Shown here: in pieces, positions 1-7,826 of the stretch | Numbering within the stretch: the stretch's first letter is position 1 | Layout of the letters: the number at the start of each line of letters is the position of its first letter | NCBI RefSeq assembly: GCF_001653565.1 | Contig: NZ_LYPB01000085.1 | Span: 23,163 to 87,162 of the forward strand | Direction: 5' to 3' | Source: Paenibacillus oryzisoli | GTDB taxonomy: Bacteria; Bacillota; Bacilli; Paenibacillales; NBRC-103111 | Length of the DNA: 64,000 bases | Position numbers and translations under genes: made by a program | The notes under the pieces: model-generated | What the model was told of the DNA's origin: nothing | The model's input: the letters and a program-made list of their open reading frames with translations, nothing else | Database searches by the model: none

Positions 1-10
1 CAGATTCGCG

Positions 11-141
11 GCTGTAAGTCGATTATTTCGACTTACAGCTTCTTGGCGACACCGGTTCGGGCTGTAAGTCGATTATTTCGACTTACAGCTTCTCAGCGAC
101 ACCGATTCGCGGCTGTAAGTCGATTATTTCGACTTACAGCT
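11..141. repeat. Tandem repeat with embedded perfect hairpin, three copies visible
   Basis: Three copies of a 29-base hairpin lie at 11-39, 61-89 and 112-140, a period of 50-51 bases. Each has a 12-base arm GCTGTAAGTCGA, a 5-base loop TTATT and the exact complementary arm. The roughly 20 bases between copies are also alike (TT CT..GCGACACCG.TTCG), so the unit is the whole 50 bases and not just the palindrome. The first ten bases of the window match the end of a unit, so the array probably continues to the left. It sits 3' of the dehydrogenase gene. No T-run follows the hairpins, so they are not classical terminators. Confidence 0.9.
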
Positions 142-186
142 TCTGCGCGTCGCTGCCTCGGGCCGCGAGATGTTAACACTTATGAC

Positions 187-1068
187 TCAGAATCCATTCG
201 CCTCAGCGTACTTCCCCCAATGGGGACTGCGCCCATCGATATCGATGATACCGTAGTCATCGGACAATGACCAGGAACTGAGAAGTTGCCCTGATTTCTC
301 AGCCATTCTCGGATCTGCAGCTAGTGCGGCTATCCCCTGAGCAACGAAATGAGGCGTCTCGGACTGCAGGAAATGAATGTCCTGCTCCGCAGCGTCTTGC
401 CAATTCTTCTCTTGCACCCCGAAATAATCCAACATCGCTTCTGAACGCAGGAAACCAGGCGTTACGGCAAGTGCTGTCACGCCGTGAGGTTTCAGATCCG
501 CCGCCATCCCCTGCGCCAAGTGGGAAACTCCGATTTTGGCCAAACTATAATACAAGTTCCCCCGATAGTGATAGCCGACGCCATCTGTAATTTCAACAAT
601 AAGCCCAGCTTTGCGCTCGACCATTAATGGAGCAGCATAATAAGCCGTCATTATATGAGAGTGGACCGCTTGTCGTTGGATTAGCAACCCGTTTGCAAGC
701 GGAGTTTCCCAAAAGCCTTTGCCCCATTCGGTAAGCGGGTCACCACCCCAGAGATCATTAACCAGAATGTCCAGCCGCCCCTGTTGCTCGATCTTAATTT
801 GATTGAACAGCGCCACAACCTCTTCTTCACTTGTATGATCCATGCAGACTGCGATGCCGTGGCCCCCAGCTTGCGTCACAAGTTCAGCAGTTTCTTCAAT
901 GGTTTCCGGTCGGTTCATCGGCGAGCGCTTCGCTCTCGTGGAACGTCCTGTTACATAAACTGTCGCTCCAGCGCGACCGAGTTCGATCGCAATCGCGCGT
1001 CCCGCTCCACGCGTCGCTCCTGCGACTACTGCGATTTGATGGCGTAATGGTCGATTTTCCGTTGTCAT
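187..1068 (-). CDS. SDR family NAD(P)-dependent oxidoreductase
   Basis: A short-chain dehydrogenase/reductase of 293 residues. The nucleotide-binding glycine motif AGATRGAG is at about residues 17-23, and the catalytic YxxxK reads YSLAK at 174-178. The usual catalytic Ser region reads EITDG near 159-163, so Thr161 may stand in for Ser; the usual NNAG reads VNDLWGG near 103. I chose ATG at 1068, preceded by GAGGAG at eight bases, over a TTG 18 bases upstream. The gene is divergent from the WYL regulator at 1214, which is a common arrangement for a regulator and its target. The substrate is unknown. Family assignment is firm; the role is not. Confidence 0.9.
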   Translation of the reverse strand: MTTENRPLRHQIAVVAGATRGAGRAIAIELGRAGATVYVTGRSTRAKRSPMNRPETIEETAELVTQAGGHGIAVCMDHTSEEEVVALFNQIKIEQQGRLDILVNDLWGGDPLTEWGKGFWETPLANGLLIQRQAVHSHIMTAYYAAPLMVERKAGLIVEITDGVGYHYRGNLYYSLAKIGVSHLAQGMAADLKPHGVTALAVTPGFLRSEAMLDYFGVQEKNWQDAAEQDIHFLQSETPHFVAQGIAALAADPRMAEKSGQLLSSWSLSDDYGIIDIDGRSPHWGKYAEANGF

Positions 1069-1157
1069 GGAATCAACTCCTCTCAATATCAGATAGTGGA
1101 CTGTATGTGGTTAACTTAAGTGGTGTCTTGTTCTTGTATCATCTTACCTTTAGTATC

Positions 1158-1174
1158 ATGACACCTGTTGTCAT
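1158..1174. promoter_or_regulatory. Palindromic operator candidate ATGACA-N5-TGTCAT
   Basis: A perfect 6+6 inverted repeat with a five-base centre lies in the 145-base gap between the divergent dehydrogenase and WYL regulator genes. Its position fits autoregulation and control of the neighbour. A loose forward promoter (TTGTTC, 17 bases, TAGTAT) ends at the left edge of the palindrome. Confidence 0.5.
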
Positions 1175-1213
1175 ATATGTATGTTACAATCAACTTACAT
1201 GAGGGGGATGCAG

Positions 1214-2215
1214 ATGAGAGCGGATCGATTATTGCAAATTATGATGATGCTGCAAACACGCGGCGGCATGACGACGAGAGCGTTAGCCGCGAGACTGGAA
1301 GTATCAGAACGAACCATTCATCGGGATATGGAAGCGCTGAGCACAGCGGGAGTTCCCGTCTATGCGGAACGCGGAGCTGCCGGTGGATGGCGGCTAATGG
1401 AGGGGTATCAAGCAGATTGGGCCGGGCTACACAAAGACGAGCTACTAGCATTACTGGCCGCTGAGCCCCATCGACATTTAACCGATCTGGGCTTCGGAGA
1501 TGCTTATGAGGCGGCGGTATTGAAAGTACTCGCTTCACTCTCGCCCACTTTGCGGCGCGATGCCGAATATATGCGCCAACGGGTTTATGTCGATGCTGCC
1601 GGCTGGCACCAAACTATCGAAGAATTACCTTGGTTGTCCCTCCTGCAGGAAGCCGTATGGGAAGACCGCAAACTGTGGATACTCTATGCCTCGAGTGGTG
1701 ACTCTGGGGCAAGTGAACGCATGGTGAACCCGCTTGGGCTTGTCCTCAAGGGTTCACTTTGGTATCTCATTGCAGCATCTGGGCTCGAGGAGGAACCCCG
1801 CACCTACCGTGTTTCGCGCATCCAAGATGCTGCCTTGTTAGATGAACCGGTGATCCGACCGGATCACTTCAACCTCGCTGCATATTGGCAGCGTTCGGTC
1901 GACCTGTTCCGCAGCGGACTTCCCCATTATGCAGCTCAAACACTTGTGCATCCGAGCGTCGCTACTCGGCTGGAGCAGACCCGCTTCGTTCGTGTAACAG
2001 CATGGCACGAGGCACACGAAGACGAAAGCAGCTCGGCAAACGCCAATGATCCTATCGTTTGGCGCAAAGCAGAGCTGGCGTTCAACACGCTGAGCTCCGC
2101 ATGCGAAATTCTGCTTGGCTTTGGAACGATGGTCCGTGTCTTGGAACCATTAGCGCTTCGTGAAGCACTCCTAGAGGCAGCGAACAATATTGCTTTTATG
2201 TATAGCGGCAAGTAG
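1214..2215 (+). CDS. YafY-type helix-turn-helix regulator with WYL domain
   Basis: A 333-residue transcription regulator. The N-terminal winged HTH begins MRADRLLQI and contains the DeoR-like recognition segment LEVSERTIHRDMEAL near residues 31-45. The middle and C-terminal part is a WYL ligand-sensing domain; the family motif is visible as SLWYLIA. I chose the ATG at 1214 with GAGGGGG six bases upstream; an ATG at 1208 touches the Shine-Dalgarno and an earlier one at 1181 lacks a ribosome site. It probably regulates itself and the divergent dehydrogenase through the 1158-1174 palindrome. WYL domains often bind nucleotide-like ligands; the effector here is unknown. Confidence 0.9.
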   Translation: MRADRLLQIMMMLQTRGGMTTRALAARLEVSERTIHRDMEALSTAGVPVYAERGAAGGWRLMEGYQADWAGLHKDELLALLAAEPHRHLTDLGFGDAYEAAVLKVLASLSPTLRRDAEYMRQRVYVDAAGWHQTIEELPWLSLLQEAVWEDRKLWILYASSGDSGASERMVNPLGLVLKGSLWYLIAASGLEEEPRTYRVSRIQDAALLDEPVIRPDHFNLAAYWQRSVDLFRSGLPHYAAQTLVHPSVATRLEQTRFVRVTAWHEAHEDESSSANANDPIVWRKAELAFNTLSSACEILLGFGTMVRVLEPLALREALLEAANNIAFMYSGK

Positions 2216-2271
2216 TTCAAGCATTATTCTCACGTGCCAAATATGCTTGCCGTGTTCTCCCTCTATGCCCT

Positions 2272-2511
2272 TCACTTCATGTATCGCACGAACCAGGAAA
2301 TTGCCCCATAGATCGTGAAAGTTATCACCGCAAGTAAAGGAAACAAGTAAGGATCTATGTGCATCACAGTAAAGTATGAATCATGATATTGAAAATCGTC
2401 TGACGGCTCCTGCAAGCGAATGAGATGAATACTTGCAGCAAGTGCGAGATACACCACAATTGGCACAATCAAGGATACAAGTATCCCGGCAACTAGGTTC
2501 TTCCTGCTCAT
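2272..2511 (-). CDS. Small two-helix membrane protein of unknown function
   Basis: A 79-residue protein with a hydrophobic segment near residues 4-28 (NLVAGILVSLIVPIVVYLAL) and another near 55-75. The ATG at 2511 overlaps the TGA of the upstream GrpB-family gene as ATGA, so translation is probably coupled, and GGA-rich sequence precedes it. The loop DFQYHDSYFTVMHIDPYLFP lies between the helices; a HDSYFxVAHxHY-type stretch is known from cytochrome oxidase subunit I, but this protein is far too short to be one. It is the last gene of the cargo-like protein, GrpB, membrane-protein transcript. Confidence 0.7.
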   Translation of the reverse strand: MSRKNLVAGILVSLIVPIVVYLALAASIHLIRLQEPSDDFQYHDSYFTVMHIDPYLFPLLAVITFTIYGAISWFVRYMK

Positions 2512-3038
2512 TCCATTCGTTTCCTTTCTTCTTCTCCCCATCGCAGAGCTTTCTCAACCAAGTGATTGATACGATTTTCTTTCACCTCTTGGTATTGATC
2601 GTTCGGATAGGACGCAACAATATCCAGCTTTAATTGACCGTATTTTGCAGCTTCATTAGGATGTTGCAACAAGTATGCTTTAAAATCCAAATAGGTAAAT
2701 ATTCTTGAATCTCCCATTTGGTACATATGAACATGATGTGTTCGTTGTATGTCCCCTTTGGAGAAGTATCTTCTATTTGGAATTCCGTTCTCCCCTCTAA
2801 TTCTGTACCCCGCGCTAACCATTTGTTCATTATGCTGATCCACTCGCTCAATATCCCTGACGATTATCAACATGTCTATTATGGGTTTTGCATAGCCAAT
2901 TGTGGGCACCGAGGTACTTCCAACATGATGGATCTCAATCATTTCTGTTTGCATAATATCTTGTAAAACTTGAGACTCCCGCTCAAATTGCAGCTTCCAG
3001 TCTGGTGTCCAGGGTACAATCGTCCATTGTCTCTTCAT
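2508..3038 (-). CDS. GrpB family protein (UPF0157, nucleotidyltransferase-like)
   Basis: A 176-residue protein of the GrpB/UPF0157 group, a fold related to nucleotidyltransferases. The family signature HHVGSTSVP followed by AKPIIDMLI is at about residues 37-57, and the opening VPWTPDWKLQFE is also typical. The start ATG follows GAGGAG by eight bases. It begins only 13 bases after the stop of the gene at 3052-4476 and overlaps the next small gene, so the three are likely cotranscribed. Its biochemical role is poorly known. Because it directly follows a toxin-like gene, a protective or accessory role is possible but is inference. Confidence 0.85.
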   Translation of the reverse strand: MKRQWTIVPWTPDWKLQFERESQVLQDIMQTEMIEIHHVGSTSVPTIGYAKPIIDMLIIVRDIERVDQHNEQMVSAGYRIRGENGIPNRRYFSKGDIQRTHHVHMYQMGDSRIFTYLDFKAYLLQHPNEAAKYGQLKLDIVASYPNDQYQEVKENRINHLVEKALRWGEEERKRME

Positions 3039-3051
3039 TTCATTTACTCCT

Positions 3052-4476
3052 CTAAACCTTCTTAGCCATCAATACATCATATAACTCCATTGGCAAATAG
3101 CTGGAAGTTGAGGTTCCCGCTTTCTCGAAGTAGGTATACAACGAATCTAACGTTGTAACGACTTTCATTTGTTTGTTATCTACCATTCCCTTGGCTGCTT
3201 CTATCGTACCCGCTCCTGTTTTGAGGAATGGAATCATGTCATCATAGCCCTTGACTTTGAATTTCTTACCTTCGACTTTAATTTTATCATCGTCTACAGG
3301 AATTACGTAGTTATTACCTGACACCGTCAGAGCCACTCCTAGATCACCCGTTAGCAATGGGGCGAGCAGTTTGGACGTCTCTTCTTTCGGAACAACTTCT
3401 TGCGATTTGGCTACAGGTGTAAAGCCAGAAGTGCCTTTAACTTGCATCTCGATAGGCAATCCTTTGTATTTATGCCCATCTGCAGAAGAATACGTGATGT
3501 CAGCATACTTATTACCTGCTCCAATTTCATCCAATCCCATTTTAAAATAAGAATACTTAAGAATGTGTTTTCGATCCAGATCCGTATTATTGAATAAAGA
3601 AATTAAGTTATCGAGAGAATCGATTTCTTTCCATTTGGTGCCGTCAAACACATTAGGAGTTTCATTTTTGGTTATATCCAAAATGGCTTTCAGATTGGCA
3701 GCGATGTTCCCCTGTTCACCTTCTTCTTCCAGCTTTCCTCCTAAAGCAGTCAATTGATTAAACTTGTCCTTGGACAAATTGCCAAAATATTTCCCATCGA
3801 AATCAATATCATCTTTATTACTCGTTGGTTCCGCTCGAATAGATGTATTCGGTCCCATATATTGATTGCCGCCCTGCCATTCGTAAAATGATTTCCGAAC
3901 CTCGCCAATCCTCACATTGTATTCGGTATCGTCGAACTTCTTGCTTTTATCTAGCAACATCTGTCGATATGCCTCTCGCTTCTCATCGGAATCAGGTACA
4001 TCGACTTTCAGTTTTTCCAGCATACTTTTCGTAAGCTTATCGGGAACAGCATGCACCAAAACATCGGTAAACGGAGTACCATCTCCAGCTTCTTCTTTTA
4101 ACCTTAGCTTCTCCAAAGCTTTCTCTAATTTAGAGTGCGCCACAATATGATGCGCGGTTAACTCCCACCCTCCGTGCGAACCAGCTTGTTCATGGGGATT
4201 CTCTCCGCGCAGCTGCACGACGTTGGATGGCATCCCCATCCTATTCTCTTGAGATATTTTTCTTTGAATCGACTGATCAGACTGATAGCGAGATTTTACC
4301 CATTGTTCCGTTGCGCGATTTCCGTATGCTTGCTGGAGTTGCACGATGTTCGATGAAGGTAAGGTTGGTTTGCTCAAATTTTGTTGCATGTGCAGCATCC
4401 CGGTGGCATTTGCCGAAATAGTATCCTTCAGCTGTATATGCCGATTATGGGATGATTTCGATTCAAAGGCAGGCAA
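3052..4476 (-). CDS. Leaderless modular protein with injection-system-like N-terminal motif and HHI/GGN/GPN core; candidate toxin cargo
   Basis: A 474-residue protein with no signal peptide. The N-terminus carries SNIVQLQQAYGNRATEQWV near residues 42-60, a motif common in DUF4157-type proteins associated with extracellular contractile injection systems, plus shorter echoes SIQRK (69-73) and SNVVQLR (84-90). A central ELTAHHIVAHSKL (105-117) with H109-H110, then WQGGNQYMGPNTSIRAEP (200-217), resembles HNH-like toxin cores with a HHI plus GGN/GPN pattern. The C-terminal half is lysine- and acid-rich and unrecognised. The start used is TTG; the frame stays open for 12 more codons back to a stop at 4513, and a strong orphan GAGGAGG sits at 4553-4559. 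GrpB and a membrane protein follow in the same transcript. Nuclease activity is inference. Confidence 0.7.
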   Translation of the reverse strand: MPAFESKSSHNRHIQLKDTISANATGMLHMQQNLSKPTLPSSNIVQLQQAYGNRATEQWVKSRYQSDQSIQRKISQENRMGMPSNVVQLRGENPHEQAGSHGGWELTAHHIVAHSKLEKALEKLRLKEEAGDGTPFTDVLVHAVPDKLTKSMLEKLKVDVPDSDEKREAYRQMLLDKSKKFDDTEYNVRIGEVRKSFYEWQGGNQYMGPNTSIRAEPTSNKDDIDFDGKYFGNLSKDKFNQLTALGGKLEEEGEQGNIAANLKAILDITKNETPNVFDGTKWKEIDSLDNLISLFNNTDLDRKHILKYSYFKMGLDEIGAGNKYADITYSSADGHKYKGLPIEMQVKGTSGFTPVAKSQEVVPKEETSKLLAPLLTGDLGVALTVSGNNYVIPVDDDKIKVEGKKFKVKGYDDMIPFLKTGAGTIEAAKGMVDNKQMKVVTTLDSLYTYFEKAGTSTSSYLPMELYDVLMAKKV

Positions 4477-4552
4477 AGTATCACGATCCTTCTTCTTAGA
4501 TTTAAAGGAAAACTATCATATTTCTCACTATTTCGATATGAATTGGTAAAAA

Positions 4553-4559
4553 CCTCCTC
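4553..4559 (-). promoter_or_regulatory. Strong Shine-Dalgarno without a matching start codon
   Basis: GAGGAGG on the minus strand, with no ATG, GTG or TTG at a normal distance. The nearest ATG (4519) is in another frame and stops after five codons. It lies upstream of the cargo-like gene, whose annotated TTG start is 77 bases away. This may be the remnant of the original start region. Confidence 0.4.
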
Positions 4560-4586
4560 AAACTACGCACCACGTTTACACGTGTT

Positions 4587-4624
4587 AAAATAAAAAGGAG
4601 CATTGCCGCGTGGCAAGCCCCTCC
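4587..4624 (-). terminator. Rho-independent terminator of the acyltransferase gene
   Basis: Minus-strand stem GGGGC-TTGCC / GGCAATGCTCC with an ACGC loop and one bulge, followed by TTTTTATTTT. It separates the acyltransferase from the cargo-like gene downstream, so the latter needs its own promoter. Confidence 0.8.
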
Positions 4625-4651
4625 ACTATCATTTCTTGGTAGTGTTCCATA

Positions 4652-5809
4652 TTAAACAGTCTGATCTTCCTTGTAATAAGATACCGCTCCGAAGTTCCCG
4701 CAAATATCGAGAAATACGCCATTCATATCGAAGATCTCTTTATCCTCTTCTAAATAAGCGAGAACCTTTCTCCGCAACGATGTGTCCGGTTTCGCATCCT
4801 TGACTTCGGTCAATTCATTGAATACAAAATTCCATAGAAAACGCACCGAACCTGCTGTCGGATAGAGATAGAACTGCTCTTGGAACCTGACAATATTGCT
4901 GGTAGGCGGTAACATTTCCTTGAGTTGAGGCGTGAACAGCCAGGTGTGGCAGGCCATGCCTTTATACGGGACTTCTGGAAAATAGGTGGCATAGAATGCC
5001 TTGGCTTGCTTGTACGTATCTTTAATTTGTTCCATATCAAAAGCCGTATCTCGCGGGATATGAATTTCAAGCAACGTATCATCTTTGTCCAGTACTTTCT
5101 CCCATTCACCCTTCTTAAGCTTCACAAGGTCGTTCAAACCTTTACCCTCAGGTGTAATGGGATTTCCAATGAAATAATCTTCCGTTTCTTCATATTCCGT
5201 CACAAAACCATCGGTTGTTTTCTCTTTATTGCACACGCCTTGCTTATCACCATTTGCCCTTAACTCCATACCTGCGCTGCCTAAGAACAATATACGATCT
5301 TCTTTCGCATTGTAAAAACCTTTAACGATGCCAGAAAAATTGACAGCGATGAACTGCATACCACTAATCCTGAACATTCTAGCCTCTAGATGCCGCCAGA
5401 TCCAGCTGAAATTCCGAATGGCATAATGACCGACTAGATTGTAAGCATTTTGAACCCATACACCGATATCCCGTAACGTTTCTACGAATAACTCTTCACT
5501 TAGTCCTCTTTCGGCGTACTTCTGCTCGGCAAGTGGCAGTCGTTGAAGTGCTGCATGCAGATATAGCAAGGAAGCCGAGTTTCCGAGAACTTCTTCCACA
5601 TAAGCATCTATAGCTAATGGTTCCCATACCGTTGTCCAATAGCCACTTTCAATATTATTTTTATAGAAATCCTTATAAATACCCAACAGTTTGGGATCAT
5701 TATGCAAGTGATCAACGATGTTCATCAAGATCTCGGTAGCACCTTCGGGCATCAATATTTTCCGACAATACTGCCCTGTAACCTCTTTATTTAATAACAA
5801 CAATTCCAT
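4652..5809 (-). CDS. Acyltransferase domain protein (NAT_N plus GNAT_C type)
   Basis: A 385-residue cytosolic protein recognisable by its overall pattern as the two-domain acyltransferase family found widely in Paenibacillus: an all-helical N-terminal half (about residues 1-150) and a C-terminal GNAT-like fold with LLEIHIPRD near 250 and the long TYKQAKAFYATYFPEVPYKG stretch. The C-terminus has paired motifs SNIVRFQEQFYLYP and GSVRFLWNFVF. The ATG at 5809 follows GGAG by seven bases. It is a single-gene transcript: a TATAAT on the minus strand at 5916-5921 is a promoter candidate and a terminator follows at 4587. The acyl donor and substrate are unknown. It may be unrelated to the cargo-like gene beside it. 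Confidence 0.7.
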   Translation of the reverse strand: MELLLLNKEVTGQYCRKILMPEGATEILMNIVDHLHNDPKLLGIYKDFYKNNIESGYWTTVWEPLAIDAYVEEVLGNSASLLYLHAALQRLPLAEQKYAERGLSEELFVETLRDIGVWVQNAYNLVGHYAIRNFSWIWRHLEARMFRISGMQFIAVNFSGIVKGFYNAKEDRILFLGSAGMELRANGDKQGVCNKEKTTDGFVTEYEETEDYFIGNPITPEGKGLNDLVKLKKGEWEKVLDKDDTLLEIHIPRDTAFDMEQIKDTYKQAKAFYATYFPEVPYKGMACHTWLFTPQLKEMLPPTSNIVRFQEQFYLYPTAGSVRFLWNFVFNELTEVKDAKPDTSLRRKVLAYLEEDKEIFDMNGVFLDICGNFGAVSYYKEDQTV

Positions 5810-5915
5810 TCCTGTACTCCTTTCAAATTAAACAAGGGGTGACCTTCGCCATACGTCGGTTACAACGTGCGCCTAGGATTCGCTCGCGTTCAAATGCATG
5901 ACCATAATGTCTCCC

Positions 5916-5921
5916 ATTATA
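5916..5921 (-). promoter_or_regulatory. -10 promoter element candidate for the acyltransferase
   Basis: A perfect minus-strand TATAAT about 107 bases before the acyltransferase start, in the 200-base gap after the sensor kinase gene. No good -35 box was found at 16-18 bases, so this is only a candidate. Confidence 0.3.
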
Positions 5922-6008
5922 ACCTATTATCTTGAAAGAGAGTAATCTCATCTAGGGCTATGTGCCGCGAGTCGCTACTAATCGATTTAACATTGTCACG
6001 GAAGCCCC

Positions 6009-7826
6009 TCACATACTCGGAATCTTAACGATCACCGTCGTCCCATAACCAATCTCACTTTCGATCCCTACCCCATACCCTTCCCCGAACAACAGCTGTA
6101 TCCTGTTATTAATATTGGAAATCCCGATACTGTTGCCGACAAAGCTGTTTTCCACGCGTTCGGGAAAGGCCATATTCAGTTTCGCTTTCATCTTATCAAG
6201 CTCATCTTTCCCTATCCCTTTTCCGGAATCCCAGATGTGAAAACAGACATCGCCATTCTCATCTACATGTCCACTCACGCGAAGTTTTCCTCCGGCGTCC
6301 ATACTTTCAAGCCCGTGATAAACGGAATTTTCAACGATGGGTTGCAAGATCATTTTAGGAGTTTTCATTCCCATAATCTTGTCATCTACATCTATTTCCA
6401 TATCAAACTTGTTTTCATAACGGATGGAGATAATCTTCAAATAGGCTTGAATACATTGAATTTCTTCACTAATCATGACAAGCTCGTCTTTTTTAATACT
6501 ATATCGGAAAATCTTAGACATGGATGACGTAATCAGCGCTATTTCTTTGCTGCCATATTCGAGGCCGATCGAGCTGATGCAATTTAACGTGTTATACAGG
6601 AAATGCGGATTGATTTGACTTTGTAAAGCAGAGAATTCGGCTTGTTTTTTGCTGAGTTCTGACTCATATAACCTTGCTTGTGTATGAAATATATTGCTTG
6701 TCATCTCTTCCATTTTATCAATCATGCTATTGATATCATATGCCAACACGCCGACTTCATTGGTTGAACGTACCTTCACTCTGAAGCCTACATCTCGCTT
6801 GCCAATTTTCTTCATATCTGCAATCAGCCCCATGACTGGCCGCGTTAGGTTATTCAAGAAAAAATACCCCAGAATAAGCATACTGACGATAATACCAATT
6901 CCAGCTATAATACTAATGTTTTTAATGGCATGCATATCCGTTGTCAATTCTTGCACGGGAATAATACTTACGATCCGCCAGCCGTCTGCCTGCTCCAAAT
7001 CTTTTTCCTGTACAATCACTTCTTCGTTATTGATCGTCGTTTTTACGCCATTCGTTAAACGGCTCCGATCAACTGGGAGGATATCCTCGTACAAAATACC
7101 GCGGAAATTAGCATTGTTGGATACAATAACCTCATTTTGGCTATTTAAAATGTACAACGTAGAGTTAGGTGTTAATTCCGTATTCTCGACAAGCTCCTTC
7201 AGCTTCTCTGTATTCACCATAATGGAACAATAGCCTGTCTTCTCTGAAAATTGAACCCCGCCAATTGCTTCAATTATGGGTGCTATGTAAAAGAAATATT
7301 CACTTCCTGTTTTTTCGTCTTTTAAGAGACTTGTAAACTGCCCTTTTTTAACAGCGTCCAAATTATATTTATATGTACGGATAAACGCTTCGTATTGATT
7401 GGAATAAAAAATATCATTGTTCCCATTACTATGAACGCGCCGTCCATAATTATCATTAATCACGATGCCATTCACATAGGAATTAAAGGATCTCATATAT
7501 TCCATCAGTTCAATGACATAGGTACCTATATCAAAACTCCGCTTATAATCATCATCGACAATCGTAAACTCTTGTACCTTTTTATTATCAACAGCTATGT
7601 TGGTACTGACTTTTATATCGTTAAGTACAGAATTGATCTTCTGGCTTGTTTGCTCAATAATCTTACTGCCATAATTGGCAGCTCTGTTCTGCGTCAGATT
7701 AGAGAAACTATAATAGGAATAAAATTCCATTATTGTAAAAATAATAACCGAAAATAAAAATATCAGTAGAATCTGATGTTTTAGTTTCAGTCTACTTATC
7801 TGCAAATTCCCCACCCCAACCCTCAA
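6009..7826 (-). CDS. YesM-like sensor histidine kinase
   Basis: A 605-residue membrane sensor kinase of the YesM group, which pairs with YesN-type regulators of sugar and polysaccharide use. Membrane segments are at about 19-40 and 303-325, enclosing an extracellular Cache-like sensor of roughly 260 residues. A HAMP linker follows at about 326-378. The His_kinase domain has H408 in NPHFLYNTL, and the ATPase has N500 in QPIVENSVYHG and a DSGKGIG loop near 532. The TTG start overlaps the regulator stop as TTGA; a GTG four codons on, behind GAGGG, is an alternative. It is last in the locus A operon and probably senses an oligosaccharide directly or through the binding protein. Confidence 0.93.
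   Translation of the reverse strand: MRVGVGNLQISRLKLKHQILLIFLFSVIIFTIMEFYSYYSFSNLTQNRAANYGSKIIEQTSQKINSVLNDIKVSTNIAVDNKKVQEFTIVDDDYKRSFDIGTYVIELMEYMRSFNSYVNGIVINDNYGRRVHSNGNNDIFYSNQYEAFIRTYKYNLDAVKKGQFTSLLKDEKTGSEYFFYIAPIIEAIGGVQFSEKTGYCSIMVNTEKLKELVENTELTPNSTLYILNSQNEVIVSNNANFRGILYEDILPVDRSRLTNGVKTTINNEEVIVQEKDLEQADGWRIVSIIPVQELTTDMHAIKNISIIAGIGIIVSMLILGYFFLNNLTRPVMGLIADMKKIGKRDVGFRVKVRSTNEVGVLAYDINSMIDKMEEMTSNIFHTQARLYESELSKKQAEFSALQSQINPHFLYNTLNCISSIGLEYGSKEIALITSSMSKIFRYSIKKDELVMISEEIQCIQAYLKIISIRYENKFDMEIDVDDKIMGMKTPKMILQPIVENSVYHGLESMDAGGKLRVSGHVDENGDVCFHIWDSGKGIGKDELDKMKAKLNMAFPERVENSFVGNSIGISNINNRIQLLFGEGYGVGIESEIGYGTTVIVKIPSM

Noticed and set aside
11-141. CRISPR-like regularly spaced repeats
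   Set aside because: Only three units, the spacers are nearly identical and the repeats are perfect hairpins; no cas genes. A tandem palindromic repeat fits better.
43-270. 75-residue plus-strand frame across the repeats
   Set aside because: It is a translation of the tandem repeat and runs into the 3' end of the dehydrogenase gene; no ribosome site.
2272-2511. Cytochrome oxidase subunit I fragment
   Set aside because: The HDSYF-like stretch is short, and the protein is complete with its own coupled start, so it is not a decayed oxidase.
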